Source: Indibacter alkaliphilus LW1 (lineage in GTDB: Bacteria > Bacteroidota > Bacteroidia > Cytophagales > Cyclobacteriaceae). From it: a DNA stretch of 64,000 nucleotides. The stretch's first letter is position 1. Each line of letters begins with the position of its first letter. The stretch is taken from positions 1-64,000 of the forward strand of contig NZ_ALWO02000006.1 in the NCBI RefSeq assembly GCF_000295935.2, given 5' to 3'. A program made the translations under genes and the position numbers. Positions 7,443 through 17,214 of this stretch are shown in pieces. The notes beneath the pieces are model-generated. The model ran no database searches. It saw only the letters and a list, made by a program, of their open reading frames with translations, and was not told where the DNA came from.

Positions 7443-9227
7443 ATGCAGAAATACTCCGTCAACCAACACCTGATCGAAACCATCCTTTCCTGGGTAAAGT
7501 CCAATGAAATTGCCATACCTGAAATCCAACGTCCTTTTGTTTGGGACGCCACAAAGGTGCGGGATTTGATGGACAGTCTTTATCAGGGTTACCCAGTGGG
7601 TTACATCATCGCCTGGAAAAACCCCAACATCAAACTGAAAGACGGCAGCCTAAGTGAAGGAAAAAAGGTGTTGATCGACGGACAGCAACGAATCACTGCT
7701 TTGACAGCTGCCATCCTGGGGCAGTACGTAGTCAACAAAACCTACGAGAGGGTGAAAATCAAAATTGCTTTCCATCCCGTGGAGGAAAAGTTTGAAGTTC
7801 AGAACCCCGCCATCCTCAAGGATAAAACCTGGCTGCCCGACATTGCAGAGGCCATCAACGGAGACCTGTTTGAAATCGTGGACCAGTACTTTGAGCTGAA
7901 TCCAAAAGTGGACAAGAAAACCGTGAGGGAAGCTTTCACCAAGCTGCTGAACATCCCAAAGAAACAGATCGGTCTTATCGAGCTTGCGCCCGATCTCGAC
8001 ATCGAGACGGTCACAGAAATTTTTATCCGAATCAACAGCAAGGGTGTGGTTCTCAGCCAAGCGGACTTTGCCATGAGCAAGATCGCTGCAGACACGGAAT
8101 ATGGAGGAAACAACCTCCGCAAAGCCATTGACTACTTTTGTCACCTTGCGGTAGCACCCGAGTTTTACAAGCACATCGTGGACAATGACAAGGAATTTGC
8201 CTCCACGGACTATTTTCAGAAGATGGCATGGCTGAAAAAAGAAAATGAGGACCTCTACGACCCGGAATACACAGACCTGATCCGCGTTGCATTTACCTCA
8301 CAGTTCAATCGTGGTAAGCTCTCAGACCTGGTAAGCTTGCTGTCGGGAAGAAACTTTGAAACCCGTGCCTTTGAGTCTGAAATTGCAGAACTTTCCTTTG
8401 AAAAGCTACGCAAAGGTGTTCACAGCTTCATGAATGAAACCAACTTCAAACGGTTTTTAATGATCATCAAATCAGCTGGGTTCATTTCTCCCAAGCTGAT
8501 CCGTTCACAAAACGTAATAAACTTCGCTTACATAGTGTACCTGAAGCTGAAAGAGATAGGTGTCAATTCGTTGGAAATTGAAAGTTATGTAAGACGATGG
8601 TTTGTGTTTTCAATTTTGACAGGCCGATATTCAGGTTCACCTGAAAGTAGGTTTGACTTTGATGTCAAGCAGATCTCCAACAAGCCATTTTCAGAGTTCC
8701 TTAAAGAAAGGGAAGATGCAGAACTTTCTGAAGCATTCTGGTCAGCTTCTCTACCTCAAAGTTTGGACACCTCTGTTGCAAGCAGCCCATACTTCCTTGT
8801 GTATCTAGCCTCACTGGTAAAAGCGGGTGACAAAGGCTTCCTTTCAAGTGATATGACTGTAAGTGATCTTGTCTCTTTAAGGGGAGACATCCATCACCTC
8901 TTTCCTAAAGACTACTTGAAAAAACATGGTCTGGATCGTGGCAAATACAACCAAGTGGCCAACTATGTATACATGCAGTCTGAAATCAACATCAAAGTTG
9001 GAAACAAGCCTCCACGAGATTATTTTGACATCTTGCTCAATCAAATTGCGGAGGGCAGCTTAGCAGTAAGCGGTATAGACACAGTAGATGAACTCAATGG
9101 AAACTTGGCCATGAACTGTGTGCCCGTAGAAATTATGAACATGGAAATCAAAGACTACCCTGACTTTCTTCACTTGAGGCGCAGGTTGATATCGCAAAAG
9201 ATCAAAGACTATTATTTCAAACTATAA
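7443..9227 (+). CDS. DUF262/HNH (GmrSD-like) protein
   Basis: This 594-aa protein has an N-terminal DUF262 (ParB/GmrS-like) domain with [10 protein letters not shown] near residue 26 and the signature DGQQR at 79-83, and a C-terminal DUF1524-like HNH domain with DIHHLFP around H484-H485 and an Asn-rich NIKVGN segment. The same pairing occurs in GmrSD-type IV restriction enzymes that attack modified phage DNA, where DUF262 binds NTP and the HNH domain cuts. Both active-site motifs are intact. It lies between hsdS and hsdR on the same strand, 30 bp past the hsdS remnant. A role as a second nuclease against phage that escape HsdR is inference. Confidence 0.88.
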   Translation: MQKYSVNQHLIETILSWVKSNEIAIPEIQRPFVWDATKVRDLMDSLYQGYPVGYIIAWKNPNIKLKDGSLSEGKKVLIDGQQRITALTAAILGQYVVNKTYERVKIKIAFHPVEEKFEVQNPAILKDKTWLPDIAEAINGDLFEIVDQYFELNPKVDKKTVREAFTKLLNIPKKQIGLIELAPDLDIETVTEIFIRINSKGVVLSQADFAMSKIAADTEYGGNNLRKAIDYFCHLAVAPEFYKHIVDNDKEFASTDYFQKMAWLKKENEDLYDPEYTDLIRVAFTSQFNRGKLSDLVSLLSGRNFETRAFESEIAELSFEKLRKGVHSFMNETNFKRFLMIIKSAGFISPKLIRSQNVINFAYIVYLKLKEIGVNSLEIESYVRRWFVFSILTGRYSGSPESRFDFDVKQISNKPFSEFLKEREDAELSEAFWSASLPQSLDTSVASSPYFLVYLASLVKAGDKGFLSSDMTVSDLVSLRGDIHHLFPKDYLKKHGLDRGKYNQVANYVYMQSEINIKVGNKPPRDYFDILLNQIAEGSLAVSGIDTVDELNGNLAMNCVPVEIMNMEIKDYPDFLHLRRRLISQKIKDYYFKL

Positions 9228-9252
9228 ACAAAAACTCAAACCCAGCAAAAAA

Positions 9253-9927
9253 ATGATTTTAAATTCTTCAGACAAAATTCCTTTCGGGAAGTACAGAGGC
9301 TTACACCTAGGATTCATTTACCTTCTCTATCCAAGCTACATTGAATGGATGGTAATGGAAAATGACAATTACTGCGTGGAAGATCTCGATTTTCTACAAT
9401 CTCTCAAAGTAATAGACAGGTTTGAGAACCACGGTGCAACTGCCCATTATGCTGGTATCGATAGGGAGGAATTTGAAAACAACTGGTCTGGTTTCGCAGA
9501 ATTTGAAGATGTGAAATACGCCGGCTTTAAAAATTTTAGTTTCCGTCGTGATGCGATCCAAAAAAATGAACAAAAGCTACGCTACTTTGGTGGTGAGCCA
9601 AAAAAGATCGAAGTTGAACCTGAAAAAGACCGGCCAATTATGATTTATTACCCTGGTACAACCCTTTCTTCAGAAAAATTGGTGTTCACACCCCTTGAAT
9701 CATATGATGGTGTTACAGGAAGAACTATTCTCACATTTACAGTGGACAATGGTTGGCGCAAAATCAATTTTCTTCCTCCATTACGCAAACTGAAGGTTTC
9801 GAGCTTTTTCTGGGATGAATGGAATATTTCTCCTGAGGAGATCTCCACCATCTTCGAAGAGAAACTTACCTTGGAAGGACAAATAATTGGTGGACGACTA
9901 ATTCTTCAAAATCGACCGAAACGCTAA
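9253..9927 (+). CDS. Unknown protein in the R-M locus, ExoX-C-like N-terminus
   Basis: This 224-aa protein begins with KIPFGKYRGLHL followed by YPSYIEWMV, which resembles the small C-terminal module of exodeoxyribonuclease X-type proteins (PFGKYKG then YLxWM). The rest has a cluster of aromatic and charged residues and no motif that I know. No signal peptide or membrane segment is seen. It begins 25 bp after the DUF262 gene and ends 15 bp before hsdR, so it is almost certainly in the same transcript. Function is unknown; the context suggests a defence accessory. Confidence 0.75.
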   Translation: MILNSSDKIPFGKYRGLHLGFIYLLYPSYIEWMVMENDNYCVEDLDFLQSLKVIDRFENHGATAHYAGIDREEFENNWSGFAEFEDVKYAGFKNFSFRRDAIQKNEQKLRYFGGEPKKIEVEPEKDRPIMIYYPGTTLSSEKLVFTPLESYDGVTGRTILTFTVDNGWRKINFLPPLRKLKVSSFFWDEWNISPEEISTIFEEKLTLEGQIIGGRLILQNRPKR

Positions 9928-9942
9928 AAAGATGCCTTAATA

Positions 9943-12828
9943 ATGACTACCCAACCCGAACAGACCCTTGAAAATAACCTGATTGCACAGCTCGCAGCTT
10001 TGGGTTACAAGAAGGTGTTGATCCCTGATGAGACTGCGCTGTTGGCCAACCTGAAAACCCAACTGGAAAAGCACAACAAAACCCAACTCAGCGAGAAGGA
10101 GTTTACCCAGATTCTCAATGCGATCAATAAAGGGAATGTGTTTGAGCGGGCAAAAATCCTCCGGGACAGGGTGGAGTATATGGATGATTCCGGAGAGCAC
10201 CGCACTGTGGAACTAATCAATCAGATCCACTGGTGTCAAAATGAGTTTCAGGTCGCCCAGCAAATCTCCATGAAGGGACTCTACAAAAACCGCTATGATG
10301 TCACCATATTGATCAATGGTCTTCCACTGGTCCAGGTAGAACTCAAGCGTAGAGGCCTGGAACTTAAGGAGGCCTTCAAACAAACTTCCCGATACGGAAT
10401 CCACTCTTACAGTGCGGGACATGGACTTTTTCAGTTAATCCAGATCTTCGTCATCAGCAATGGCGTCAACACCAAGTACTACGCCAATGGCCCTTTGAAG
10501 TCCAGAAGTTTCAAACAGACCTTTTACTGGTCGGATATCAAAAACAAACTGATCACCCAGCTTTCTACTTTTGCGGATTACTTCCTTGAGCCCTGTCACA
10601 TCTCGAAGATGATCACCAAGTATTTAGTGCTCAACGAAACAGAAAAGACCCTGATGGTCCTTCGACCCTATCAGTACTATGCCACCGAAGCCATAGTAGA
10701 GCGGGTGAAGACCACTACCAAATACGGATATATCTGGCACACCACAGGTTCGGGCAAGACCCTGACCTCATTCAAAACCGCCCAGATCTTGACCAATCTG
10801 CCACAAGTACATAAGGTTGTCTTTGTGGTAGACAGGAAAGACCTCGACACCCAGACCTCCCAGGAATTCAATAGCTTCAGCAAGGGAAGCATTGACGGTA
10901 CCAACAATACCAATAAACTGGTCAAGCAACTCACAGGAAATGACAAACTGATCGTCACTACCATACAGAAACTTTCCACAGCAGTCAATAAAGCCCGGTA
11001 TGTGGAAAAGATGGCATCTCTCAAAGACAAGCGAATCGTTTTTATTTTCGATGAATGTCACAGAAGTCAGTTCGGAAAGACCCACGCTGACATCAATGAG
11101 TTTTTCGGAAAATGTCAGATGTTCGGGTTTACAGGAACCCCGATCTTTGAAGAAAACGCAGGCACCAATGAATGGGGCAAACGTACCACGGAAATGCTTT
11201 TCGGAGACTGCCTCCACAAATATGTGATCACAGATGCCATCAGAGATGAAAATGTGTTGAAGTTTTCGGTGGAGTATATTTCCACTTTCAGGAAAAAGGA
11301 ACACATCTTTGACATCAACGTGGAGGCCATAGACGAGGAAGAGGTGATGAACGCACCACAGCGGCTGAACAATATAGTAGACTATATCCTTACCAACCAT
11401 AAACGGAAAACACATAACAAGGCTTTTACAGCCATCTTCTGTGTGCCCAGCGTTCCCCTTCTGATAGCGTACTACAAGCTTTTCCAGGACAAGTATCAAG
11501 CAGGTGAACATCAATTGAAAGTGGGCACTATCTTTTCCTATGGAGCCAATACAGACCTGATCGATGACGACATTGACGAGCTTGGACTGGCCACTGATGA
11601 ATATGAAACCTATGCAGTGGCGGCAGAACCAGATGGAGCGACTGAGTACCAAAGACAATGCAAGAAACACCCAAGAGAATATCTGGACGAGTTCATCGCT
11701 GATTACAATACGCTCTTTGGCACCAAATACAATACGAAGGATTCCAAAACCTTCTACAATTACTACAATGACATCGCCAACCGGGTCAAGAACAAAGAAG
11801 TGGACATACTTTTGGTGGTGAATATGTTTCTGACAGGCTTTGATAGCAAAAACCTGAATACGCTCTATGTGGACAAAAACCTCAAGTACCATGGTCTGAT
11901 ACAGGCCTATTCCAGAACAAACCGAATTCTGGACGAACTCAAATCCCAAGGGAACATTGTCTGTTTCCGAAACCTCAAAGGTGCCACGGACAAAGCCATT
12001 TCACTTTTCTCCAACCTGGAAGAAAAAGGTGAAATCATCATGGAGCCTTATGAGGAATATGTGGAGAAATTCAACCAGGCCTTTATAGAATTGCTGCAGG
12101 TAGCCCCTACAGTCAACAGCGTCAATGACCTTCAGGATGAAGAGGCGCAGCTGGCTTTTATAAAAGCCTTTCGGGAGTTGATGCGTTTGAAAAACGTGTT
12201 GGTGACTTTCACGGAATTTGAGTTCGATGACCTCTCCATGCCTGAGCAAACTTTTGAGGATTACAAAAGCAAATACCTGGACCTTTACGATAGGGCCAAA
12301 AACAACAGCCACAAAGAGAAGATATCCATACTCAACGACGTAGACTTTGAGCTTGAGCTGATCCACAGGGACGAGATCAATGTGAGCTACATCTTGAAGC
12401 TTCTCGGCAAACTGAAGGATGCCAGTCCAGAGGAACAGGAAAAGCAGAAGAAAGCGATTGTAGAGCTCATCGTAGGGGAAGCCCAGCTGAGGAGCAAGAA
12501 AGAACTGATAGAAAAATTCATCCGTGAGAACCTTCCGAAGGTAGCTGACGCAGATGACATCCCAGAGGAGTTTACACACTTTTGGACGATGGAACGTCTC
12601 AAAGCCCTCCACGAGCTCAGCGAAGAGGAAAACCTGGACGACCAAGCCTTGGAAAAAGTGATCGGAGATTTTATTTACACTGAAAAAGAACCACTTCGGG
12701 ACGACATCATCGGACTGCTGAAAGACAAACCTGCCCTTAAAGAGAGGAAGACCATCGCTGAGCGCATCAAGTCCAAAATCCTGGGTTTCGTCGAGACCTT
12801 TATCAACGGGATTTCGGAGGCGGCTTAG
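9943..12828 (+). CDS. hsdR: Type I restriction endonuclease subunit HsdR
   Basis: This 961-aa protein is the motor and nuclease subunit of the type I system. The N-terminal PD-(D/E)xK nuclease shows D119, E133 and K135 (VELKRR). Two RecA-like helicase domains follow, with Walker A TTGSGKT (K272), the DEAD-type box DECH at 370-373, FTGTP after it, and an SRTNR motif VI near residue 655. The C-terminal helical region that docks on HsdM-HsdS is present. All key residues are intact, so the enzyme should work. It is separated from hsdS by three genes, whereas in most loci hsdR is directly next to hsdM or hsdS. Confidence 0.96.
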   Translation: MTTQPEQTLENNLIAQLAALGYKKVLIPDETALLANLKTQLEKHNKTQLSEKEFTQILNAINKGNVFERAKILRDRVEYMDDSGEHRTVELINQIHWCQNEFQVAQQISMKGLYKNRYDVTILINGLPLVQVELKRRGLELKEAFKQTSRYGIHSYSAGHGLFQLIQIFVISNGVNTKYYANGPLKSRSFKQTFYWSDIKNKLITQLSTFADYFLEPCHISKMITKYLVLNETEKTLMVLRPYQYYATEAIVERVKTTTKYGYIWHTTGSGKTLTSFKTAQILTNLPQVHKVVFVVDRKDLDTQTSQEFNSFSKGSIDGTNNTNKLVKQLTGNDKLIVTTIQKLSTAVNKARYVEKMASLKDKRIVFIFDECHRSQFGKTHADINEFFGKCQMFGFTGTPIFEENAGTNEWGKRTTEMLFGDCLHKYVITDAIRDENVLKFSVEYISTFRKKEHIFDINVEAIDEEEVMNAPQRLNNIVDYILTNHKRKTHNKAFTAIFCVPSVPLLIAYYKLFQDKYQAGEHQLKVGTIFSYGANTDLIDDDIDELGLATDEYETYAVAAEPDGATEYQRQCKKHPREYLDEFIADYNTLFGTKYNTKDSKTFYNYYNDIANRVKNKEVDILLVVNMFLTGFDSKNLNTLYVDKNLKYHGLIQAYSRTNRILDELKSQGNIVCFRNLKGATDKAISLFSNLEEKGEIIMEPYEEYVEKFNQAFIELLQVAPTVNSVNDLQDEEAQLAFIKAFRELMRLKNVLVTFTEFEFDDLSMPEQTFEDYKSKYLDLYDRAKNNSHKEKISILNDVDFELELIHRDEINVSYILKLLGKLKDASPEEQEKQKKAIVELIVGEAQLRSKKELIEKFIRENLPKVADADDIPEEFTHFWTMERLKALHELSEEENLDDQALEKVIGDFIYTEKEPLRDDIIGLLKDKPALKERKTIAERIKSKILGFVETFINGISEAA

Positions 12829-12900
12829 GGTGCGTGGAGGATTCTCAGAAAAACATGGTTGATCTATAAAATCACACGAAAAAATACACAAAACTTTCAA

Positions 12901-12940
12901 TAGATTTGCGCGCTGTTCCCTCTATAGGGAAGCCCCAAAC
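12901..12940 (+). promoter_or_regulatory. Promoter and leader motif of the helicase-like gene
   Basis: An exact -7 box TAGATTTG lies at 12901-12908. It is followed at 12915-12930 by a short palindrome (TTCCCT, 4 nt, AGGGAA). TAGGGAAGCCCCAAAC at 12925-12940 nearly repeats the hsd leader at 3541-3556. Confidence 0.5.
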
Positions 12941-12942
12941 GC

Positions 12943-15003
12943 ATGAAGAAAGAGCCATCCGTAACATCTAGTCCATTTGATGTCAAAGACCCAAAACTTG
13001 TCGTCAAAGAAGAAACGGACATGTTAATAATCACCAATATCAACCCAGATACGAAAAGGCATACAAAGCTTTCTGAGGTGCTCAACTTTTTACCAGCAGG
13101 CATCATTTACAAAGCTGAAACAGGTATGGGAGCCACCACCCTTGAGCTTCAGTGCCCAAGAAACTCCATTATCGTGGAGCCTCTGAGAAGTACCGCATAC
13201 ACCAAAGCTCTCAACCCTAGAAACCCATATCCAGCAAAATTTGTAGGTACAGAACCCAATTCAAGAAAGGGTACTACTCCTGAAGAAATCAAGAAGTATT
13301 TACGGGAGACGAAAACATTTAAAAAATTCCTTGTAGTGGCTGACAGTCTTCCAAAGCTACTGAAGGAAATACCAATCGAGGAGCTCTCCAGTTATCATTT
13401 GATGCTAGATGAATCCGACTCGTTCCAACTGGACGCAACCTTCAGAGACAGCATGGAAAAGTGTTTGGATATTTACAAGACGTTCCCATCGAATAGAAGA
13501 TCGATGGTGACTGCAACGCCATTGGAGTTCAGCGACCCTGAGCTAAATGAAGAAAATAGCATAACAATAAGGTATCGTGATTCGGAATCACGGCAGGTGA
13601 CTTTTATCGAGACAAACACTGGTCTTGAAGTAATCGCCGACCAAATCTTTGACCACTTTCAAAACGCGGGCTTAGAACCATGTACCAAAATGGTTGTGGC
13701 CATCAATCACATTGAAGACATTCTGAAGGTGATCGAAACAGTGACCGAAGATGGAAATCCTCGAAGTTTGGAGAAGTGGCAGATCCAGATCCTTTGTGGA
13801 AGCTCAAGTAAAAAGAAGGTTGCTCCATTTTATGATGAACTCAAGGGCGGAACTCTGACAAAGGACCTTACTTTCATTACATCGGCTTACTTTACAGGTG
13901 TTGACATCGAAGAGAAGTTTCACTTAATAACCTACGTTAGAGAAACTCCTGATGTGCTGAGACTCTCGGAAAAAAAGCTAAAGCAAGTCTCGGGGCGCGG
14001 TAGGAAGGGACTTTTGTCTGAAACAATTGTGTACGATTCTTCCACTACTTCAGGATTGGAAAGTTTTGATCTAGAATCTCTTTTGAGTATGGCCCAGTCC
14101 CAAGTAGAGGCGCTTCGGTGTATCGCATATACCTACGGCACCAATCCGCTGATGAAGTCGAGAATGGTGGATACATTTGAAAAACTTCTCAAAATTGGGG
14201 ATGTGGGCACATCAAGGTTGGTCAGGAGACACGAAGAGGATAAGTTTCAAATCTCCTACCTTAACATCGACGCCGCATTGGAATTTTCCCGGGTTCTGGA
14301 ACACCTATACCGAAAACCAAACGGTCTAAAGGATGCTCTTGAAAAAAGTGGATGCGTCATAAAGAAGATCACTCGCCATTCTAAAACAAAGATTCTGGAA
14401 GAATCTGTGATTTCAAAGGCGCATGCCATTGACGAACAAAAAAATCTCGAAAAGCTCCTGATGAAATTAAAATCCAGGGAAACGGACCTACTCGACCTAC
14501 TCGAAAAAGACATTTCCGAACTTGAACGCAGTGCGTTGGTTTTGTTTGACAAGTTCAGGATCAATTTTGAGGAAGACGCATTTTTCAAGGCTGTCATCAA
14601 CGCGACGAGTAAGGGCAGAAAGGGAGAGAAAACCAAAAGACTCCAAATGCTGGAAAACCGAATACAACATCTGATAGAGGATCCTTCAAAAGGTTTCCTG
14701 TATAACCTTTTACAAGAGATTCCGCTTAACCCAGAAAGGGGCGTGTGGTATTCTGAAAACGCACTGGTAGAGCGCTATCAGCGGGCAGCACTCCACGCAG
14801 GAAAACCTCTTCCCCGAAAAGGGACAGAAATTGATCATAAGGCAATCATCGGAGATATTAGAGAGTATTATGACGCTCGATCACAAAAAAAGAAAGAAGG
14901 GTTGGGCTACTATATATACGGACGAGCTGATACGAACAATCTCCTATCTGCAATTAAGCGGTACGCAACCAACTCCTTCTCAGCGGCAGATTTCTCTCCC
15001 TGA
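12943..15003 (+). CDS. SF2 helicase-like protein with altered Walker A
   Basis: This 686-aa protein has the layout of a superfamily 2 helicase: a P-loop-like GMGATT at 61-66, a DEAD-like DESD at 156-159, MVTATP as motif III near 188, and a motif VI-like QVSGRGRKG around 348-356. In the P-loop the lysine is replaced by alanine (A64), so normal ATP binding is doubtful. The C-terminal 280 residues are long charged helices that I do not recognise. It has its own promoter and a leader motif shared with the hsd locus. Related proteins with GxGATT occur in Bacteroidota mobile elements to my memory; the function is unknown. Confidence 0.7.
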   Translation: MKKEPSVTSSPFDVKDPKLVVKEETDMLIITNINPDTKRHTKLSEVLNFLPAGIIYKAETGMGATTLELQCPRNSIIVEPLRSTAYTKALNPRNPYPAKFVGTEPNSRKGTTPEEIKKYLRETKTFKKFLVVADSLPKLLKEIPIEELSSYHLMLDESDSFQLDATFRDSMEKCLDIYKTFPSNRRSMVTATPLEFSDPELNEENSITIRYRDSESRQVTFIETNTGLEVIADQIFDHFQNAGLEPCTKMVVAINHIEDILKVIETVTEDGNPRSLEKWQIQILCGSSSKKKVAPFYDELKGGTLTKDLTFITSAYFTGVDIEEKFHLITYVRETPDVLRLSEKKLKQVSGRGRKGLLSETIVYDSSTTSGLESFDLESLLSMAQSQVEALRCIAYTYGTNPLMKSRMVDTFEKLLKIGDVGTSRLVRRHEEDKFQISYLNIDAALEFSRVLEHLYRKPNGLKDALEKSGCVIKKITRHSKTKILEESVISKAHAIDEQKNLEKLLMKLKSRETDLLDLLEKDISELERSALVLFDKFRINFEEDAFFKAVINATSKGRKGEKTKRLQMLENRIQHLIEDPSKGFLYNLLQEIPLNPERGVWYSENALVERYQRAALHAGKPLPRKGTEIDHKAIIGDIREYYDARSQKKKEGLGYYIYGRADTNNLLSAIKRYATNSFSAADFSP

Positions 15004-15116
15004 GGGTCGTGAATTTGTGAATCTGTGGTGTTTTATATATAAGCGCCAGAAATTCACAGTAAGAGAACGGACACAGGAATGCACCCAAACGGCTCGTAAA
15101 TTTCATCAAACTCTCC

Positions 15117-15471
15117 ATGCTGAAAAACCTTGCCAATCAAAAACGTTTGATAGCTAAGTCTGACAAGACACCACTATTTCAGCACCCACAATGTAAGGGT
15201 GTTACTTGACGAAAACAACGAACCATGGTTTGTTGCCTAGGACGTAGCTGAAGTATTGGGGTATGTTAGACCCGATCAAGCTGTAAAATCACATTGTAAA
15301 ACAACAAAAACCTGTCCCCTTAATTCAGGGGGGCAGGTTAGACACATGACAATTATTCCCGAACAGGATGTGTACCGCCTGATTTTCAAGTCCAAGCTGC
15401 CAGCAGCTGAACACTTTGAAAAATGGATGGTGGAAGACGTACTTCCTACAATCAGAAAAACAGGAGGATAG
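15117..15471 (+). pseudogene. Broken BRO-family antirepressor gene
   Basis: Translation of 15163-15471 gives a BRO N-terminal domain (NEPWFVA, stop, DVAEVLGYVRPDQAV, then a C-terminal VLPTIRKTGG). The frame is broken by a TAG at 15238-15240, where family members have Lys or Gln. A possible N-terminus from an ATG at 15117 lies in another frame, so at least one frameshift and one nonsense change are present. BRO proteins are phage-type DNA-binding antirepressors; this one is a relic of prophage ancestry. The stretch 15004-15116 holds nothing else that I can identify. Confidence 0.8.
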
Positions 15472-15617
15472 ATGAGACTTGTAACTTTGAAAGTTCACTC
15501 TCAGAATCAACCATTGGAATTTAAAGCAGACAACCACCGTCGCACTTTCTCAAATCCTTCCGTAGCCTATTTGAAAAGTGGAGGCAAAACGAGATCTTGC
15601 GTTACATATCCCGATCT

Positions 15618-16454
15618 ATGAAACAACTTGCCTTCACCCTCTTCACCTGCACTATAACGCTATCGTTGCTCTTCACATCCTGCCATGGAAAAGACCGCTC
15701 AAAACTTCTCCTTAAAGAGGGTAAGACCGTAGCAGGCAGAGTCCTTGCTCCTCAAGGCTTTGTCAGAGAAACAACCGCCACAGGCACATGGCAGCATTAC
15801 CTGCAAAATCTCAAGCTGCTACCACATGGATCCAAAGTTCTGGATTTTCAGGGTCGTCCAATCTCAGACCAGCGGAATCATTTTGCAGTCATGGACATTG
15901 ATGTCGGTACCAAAGACCTGCAGCAGTGTGCAGATGCCACCATCCGACTGAGGGCAGAGTATCTGTATCAGCATAAAGCGTTCGACAAAATCAAGTTCCA
16001 GTTTACAAGTGGCCACAGTTATGCTTGGCTTGACCACGCCAAAGGGGTCAGACCTGAAGTCAAAGGAAACAAAGTGGAATTCAAGCAAACCTCCACATCG
16101 GATAACAGTTACCAGAACTTCCGACGGTATCTCGACATAGTGTTCATGTATGCAGGTACCATCTCCCTAGAAAGAGAATTAACCAAAGTCAGCCGTGGAG
16201 GTGATTACCAGATCGGTGACGTGATCGTACACCCTGGGAGCCCGGGTCATGCAGTAATCATTGTAGACCGTGCCAAAAACAGCAAGGGGGAATATATCTA
16301 CCTGCTGGCACAGGGTTATACTCCTGCACAGTCCATCCACATCGTCAAGAGCCATGATAGAGGAATTTCGCCATGGTTTGACCTCCCTAAAAAGCTACCG
16401 ATCTGGCACCAACGCTTTTTCTTCAAAAGCCCACAGGTCAGAAGATTTACATAG
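15618..16454 (+). CDS. DUF4846-family lipoprotein
   Basis: The protein has 278 aa from the ATG at 15618, with a signal peptide ending in a lipobox (FTSC). The mature part matches the DUF4846 pattern as I know it: ATGTWQHYLQNLKL, NHFAVMDID, QQCADATIRLRAEYLY, FTSGHSYAW and GDVIVHPGSPGHAVIIVD. The conserved Cys, His and Asp near GHAVIIVD recall NlpC/P60-like peptidases, but a catalytic role is only a guess. It lies between the BRO remnant and a small membrane protein, as the first of two closely spaced genes. Confidence 0.82.
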   Translation: MKQLAFTLFTCTITLSLLFTSCHGKDRSKLLLKEGKTVAGRVLAPQGFVRETTATGTWQHYLQNLKLLPHGSKVLDFQGRPISDQRNHFAVMDIDVGTKDLQQCADATIRLRAEYLYQHKAFDKIKFQFTSGHSYAWLDHAKGVRPEVKGNKVEFKQTSTSDNSYQNFRRYLDIVFMYAGTISLERELTKVSRGGDYQIGDVIVHPGSPGHAVIIVDRAKNSKGEYIYLLAQGYTPAQSIHIVKSHDRGISPWFDLPKKLPIWHQRFFFKSPQVRRFT

Positions 16455-16475
16455 TACCCAACCCAAACCCTTCAC

Positions 16476-16769
16476 ATGCTAGAAAATCAAGACTTCAAAA
16501 ATTCAAGCCGCCTTGAAAGTGGCTCAAAACCTCCACACCTTACAACTGAGCCATCGCCAGGTAATCCCGAAAGGAAAGGATGGTGGAGCAAGCAGAATAC
16601 CCTGACCAAAGTCCTCACAGTCATTTTGAGCATAGTGGCACTCTTTGTTGTGACCGAGATATTGGAACAGGTGGAGAGGGCTCTGTATCATGCATACAAG
16701 ATTGGAGTTTGGGTATTTGCTGGTATTGTGGTAATTTTCACCATCTCCTCAATCTTCAAAAAGAGCTGA
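16476..16769 (+). CDS. Small membrane protein, unknown function
   Basis: This 97-aa protein has a polar N-terminal 45 residues and two predicted membrane helices (about 46-60 and 76-92) joined by a short charged turn. It begins 21 bp after the DUF4846 gene, so the two are probably co-transcribed. I recognise no family. Confidence 0.6.
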   Translation: MLENQDFKNSSRLESGSKPPHLTTEPSPGNPERKGWWSKQNTLTKVLTVILSIVALFVVTEILEQVERALYHAYKIGVWVFAGIVVIFTISSIFKKS

Positions 16770-16866
16770 AAATCAGACAGAAAGATGTGTTTTGAAGTGA
16801 AAATTTGCTTGATTTTTCGTATATTATAGTAAGGGGTAAGTGCTCCGAAACTATAATTCAAACAAC

Positions 16867-17184
16867 ATGACAAGATCATTCTACGTGACGCTTCGCAAGA
16901 AGGAAAGCCCAAACATCACCCACATTATCAGCCCTGAATACAAAGATATTGTTGACGCATCAATCTTTGCCACAGAACTGGCCAACAGGCTAGATTATGC
17001 CAATGATTTCAAGATGTCAGGTGACGATGGAACTGTTCACTTCAACGATGATATAATCATCAAAGTAGAGCAGGATTCTGCTTACATTGGCATACCGCTG
17101 GAGCAATTTGATGAAGAAGTCTTTGAAGGAATTTTCAACCAAATCGAGGAATTCCTTCTAAGAAAACCATTGGGGCAGGAGTAA
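16867..17184 (+). CDS. Small unknown cytoplasmic protein
   Basis: This 105-aa protein from the ATG at 16867 has no signal peptide or membrane helix. It is acidic, with a DDGTVHFNDDIIIKVEQD stretch typical of a small alpha/beta fold. An upstream in-frame start at 16840 would add nine Asn-rich residues and is less likely. Function is unknown; it is a single gene in the phage-like part of the island. Confidence 0.6.
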   Translation: MTRSFYVTLRKKESPNITHIISPEYKDIVDASIFATELANRLDYANDFKMSGDDGTVHFNDDIIIKVEQDSAYIGIPLEQFDEEVFEGIFNQIEEFLLRKPLGQE

Positions 17185-17214
17185 TCCTTCCCCATTTTGT
17201 TTTACCGGTCTCAC

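Noticed and set aside
10768-11949. 393-codon open frame on the minus strand
   Set aside because: It lies wholly antisense to hsdR, whose helicase and nuclease motifs are intact; the translation has no recognisable domain.
12001-12900. 299-codon open frame on the minus strand
   Set aside because: It is antisense to the 3' end of hsdR, with low-complexity aromatic-rich translation, typical of a shadow frame.
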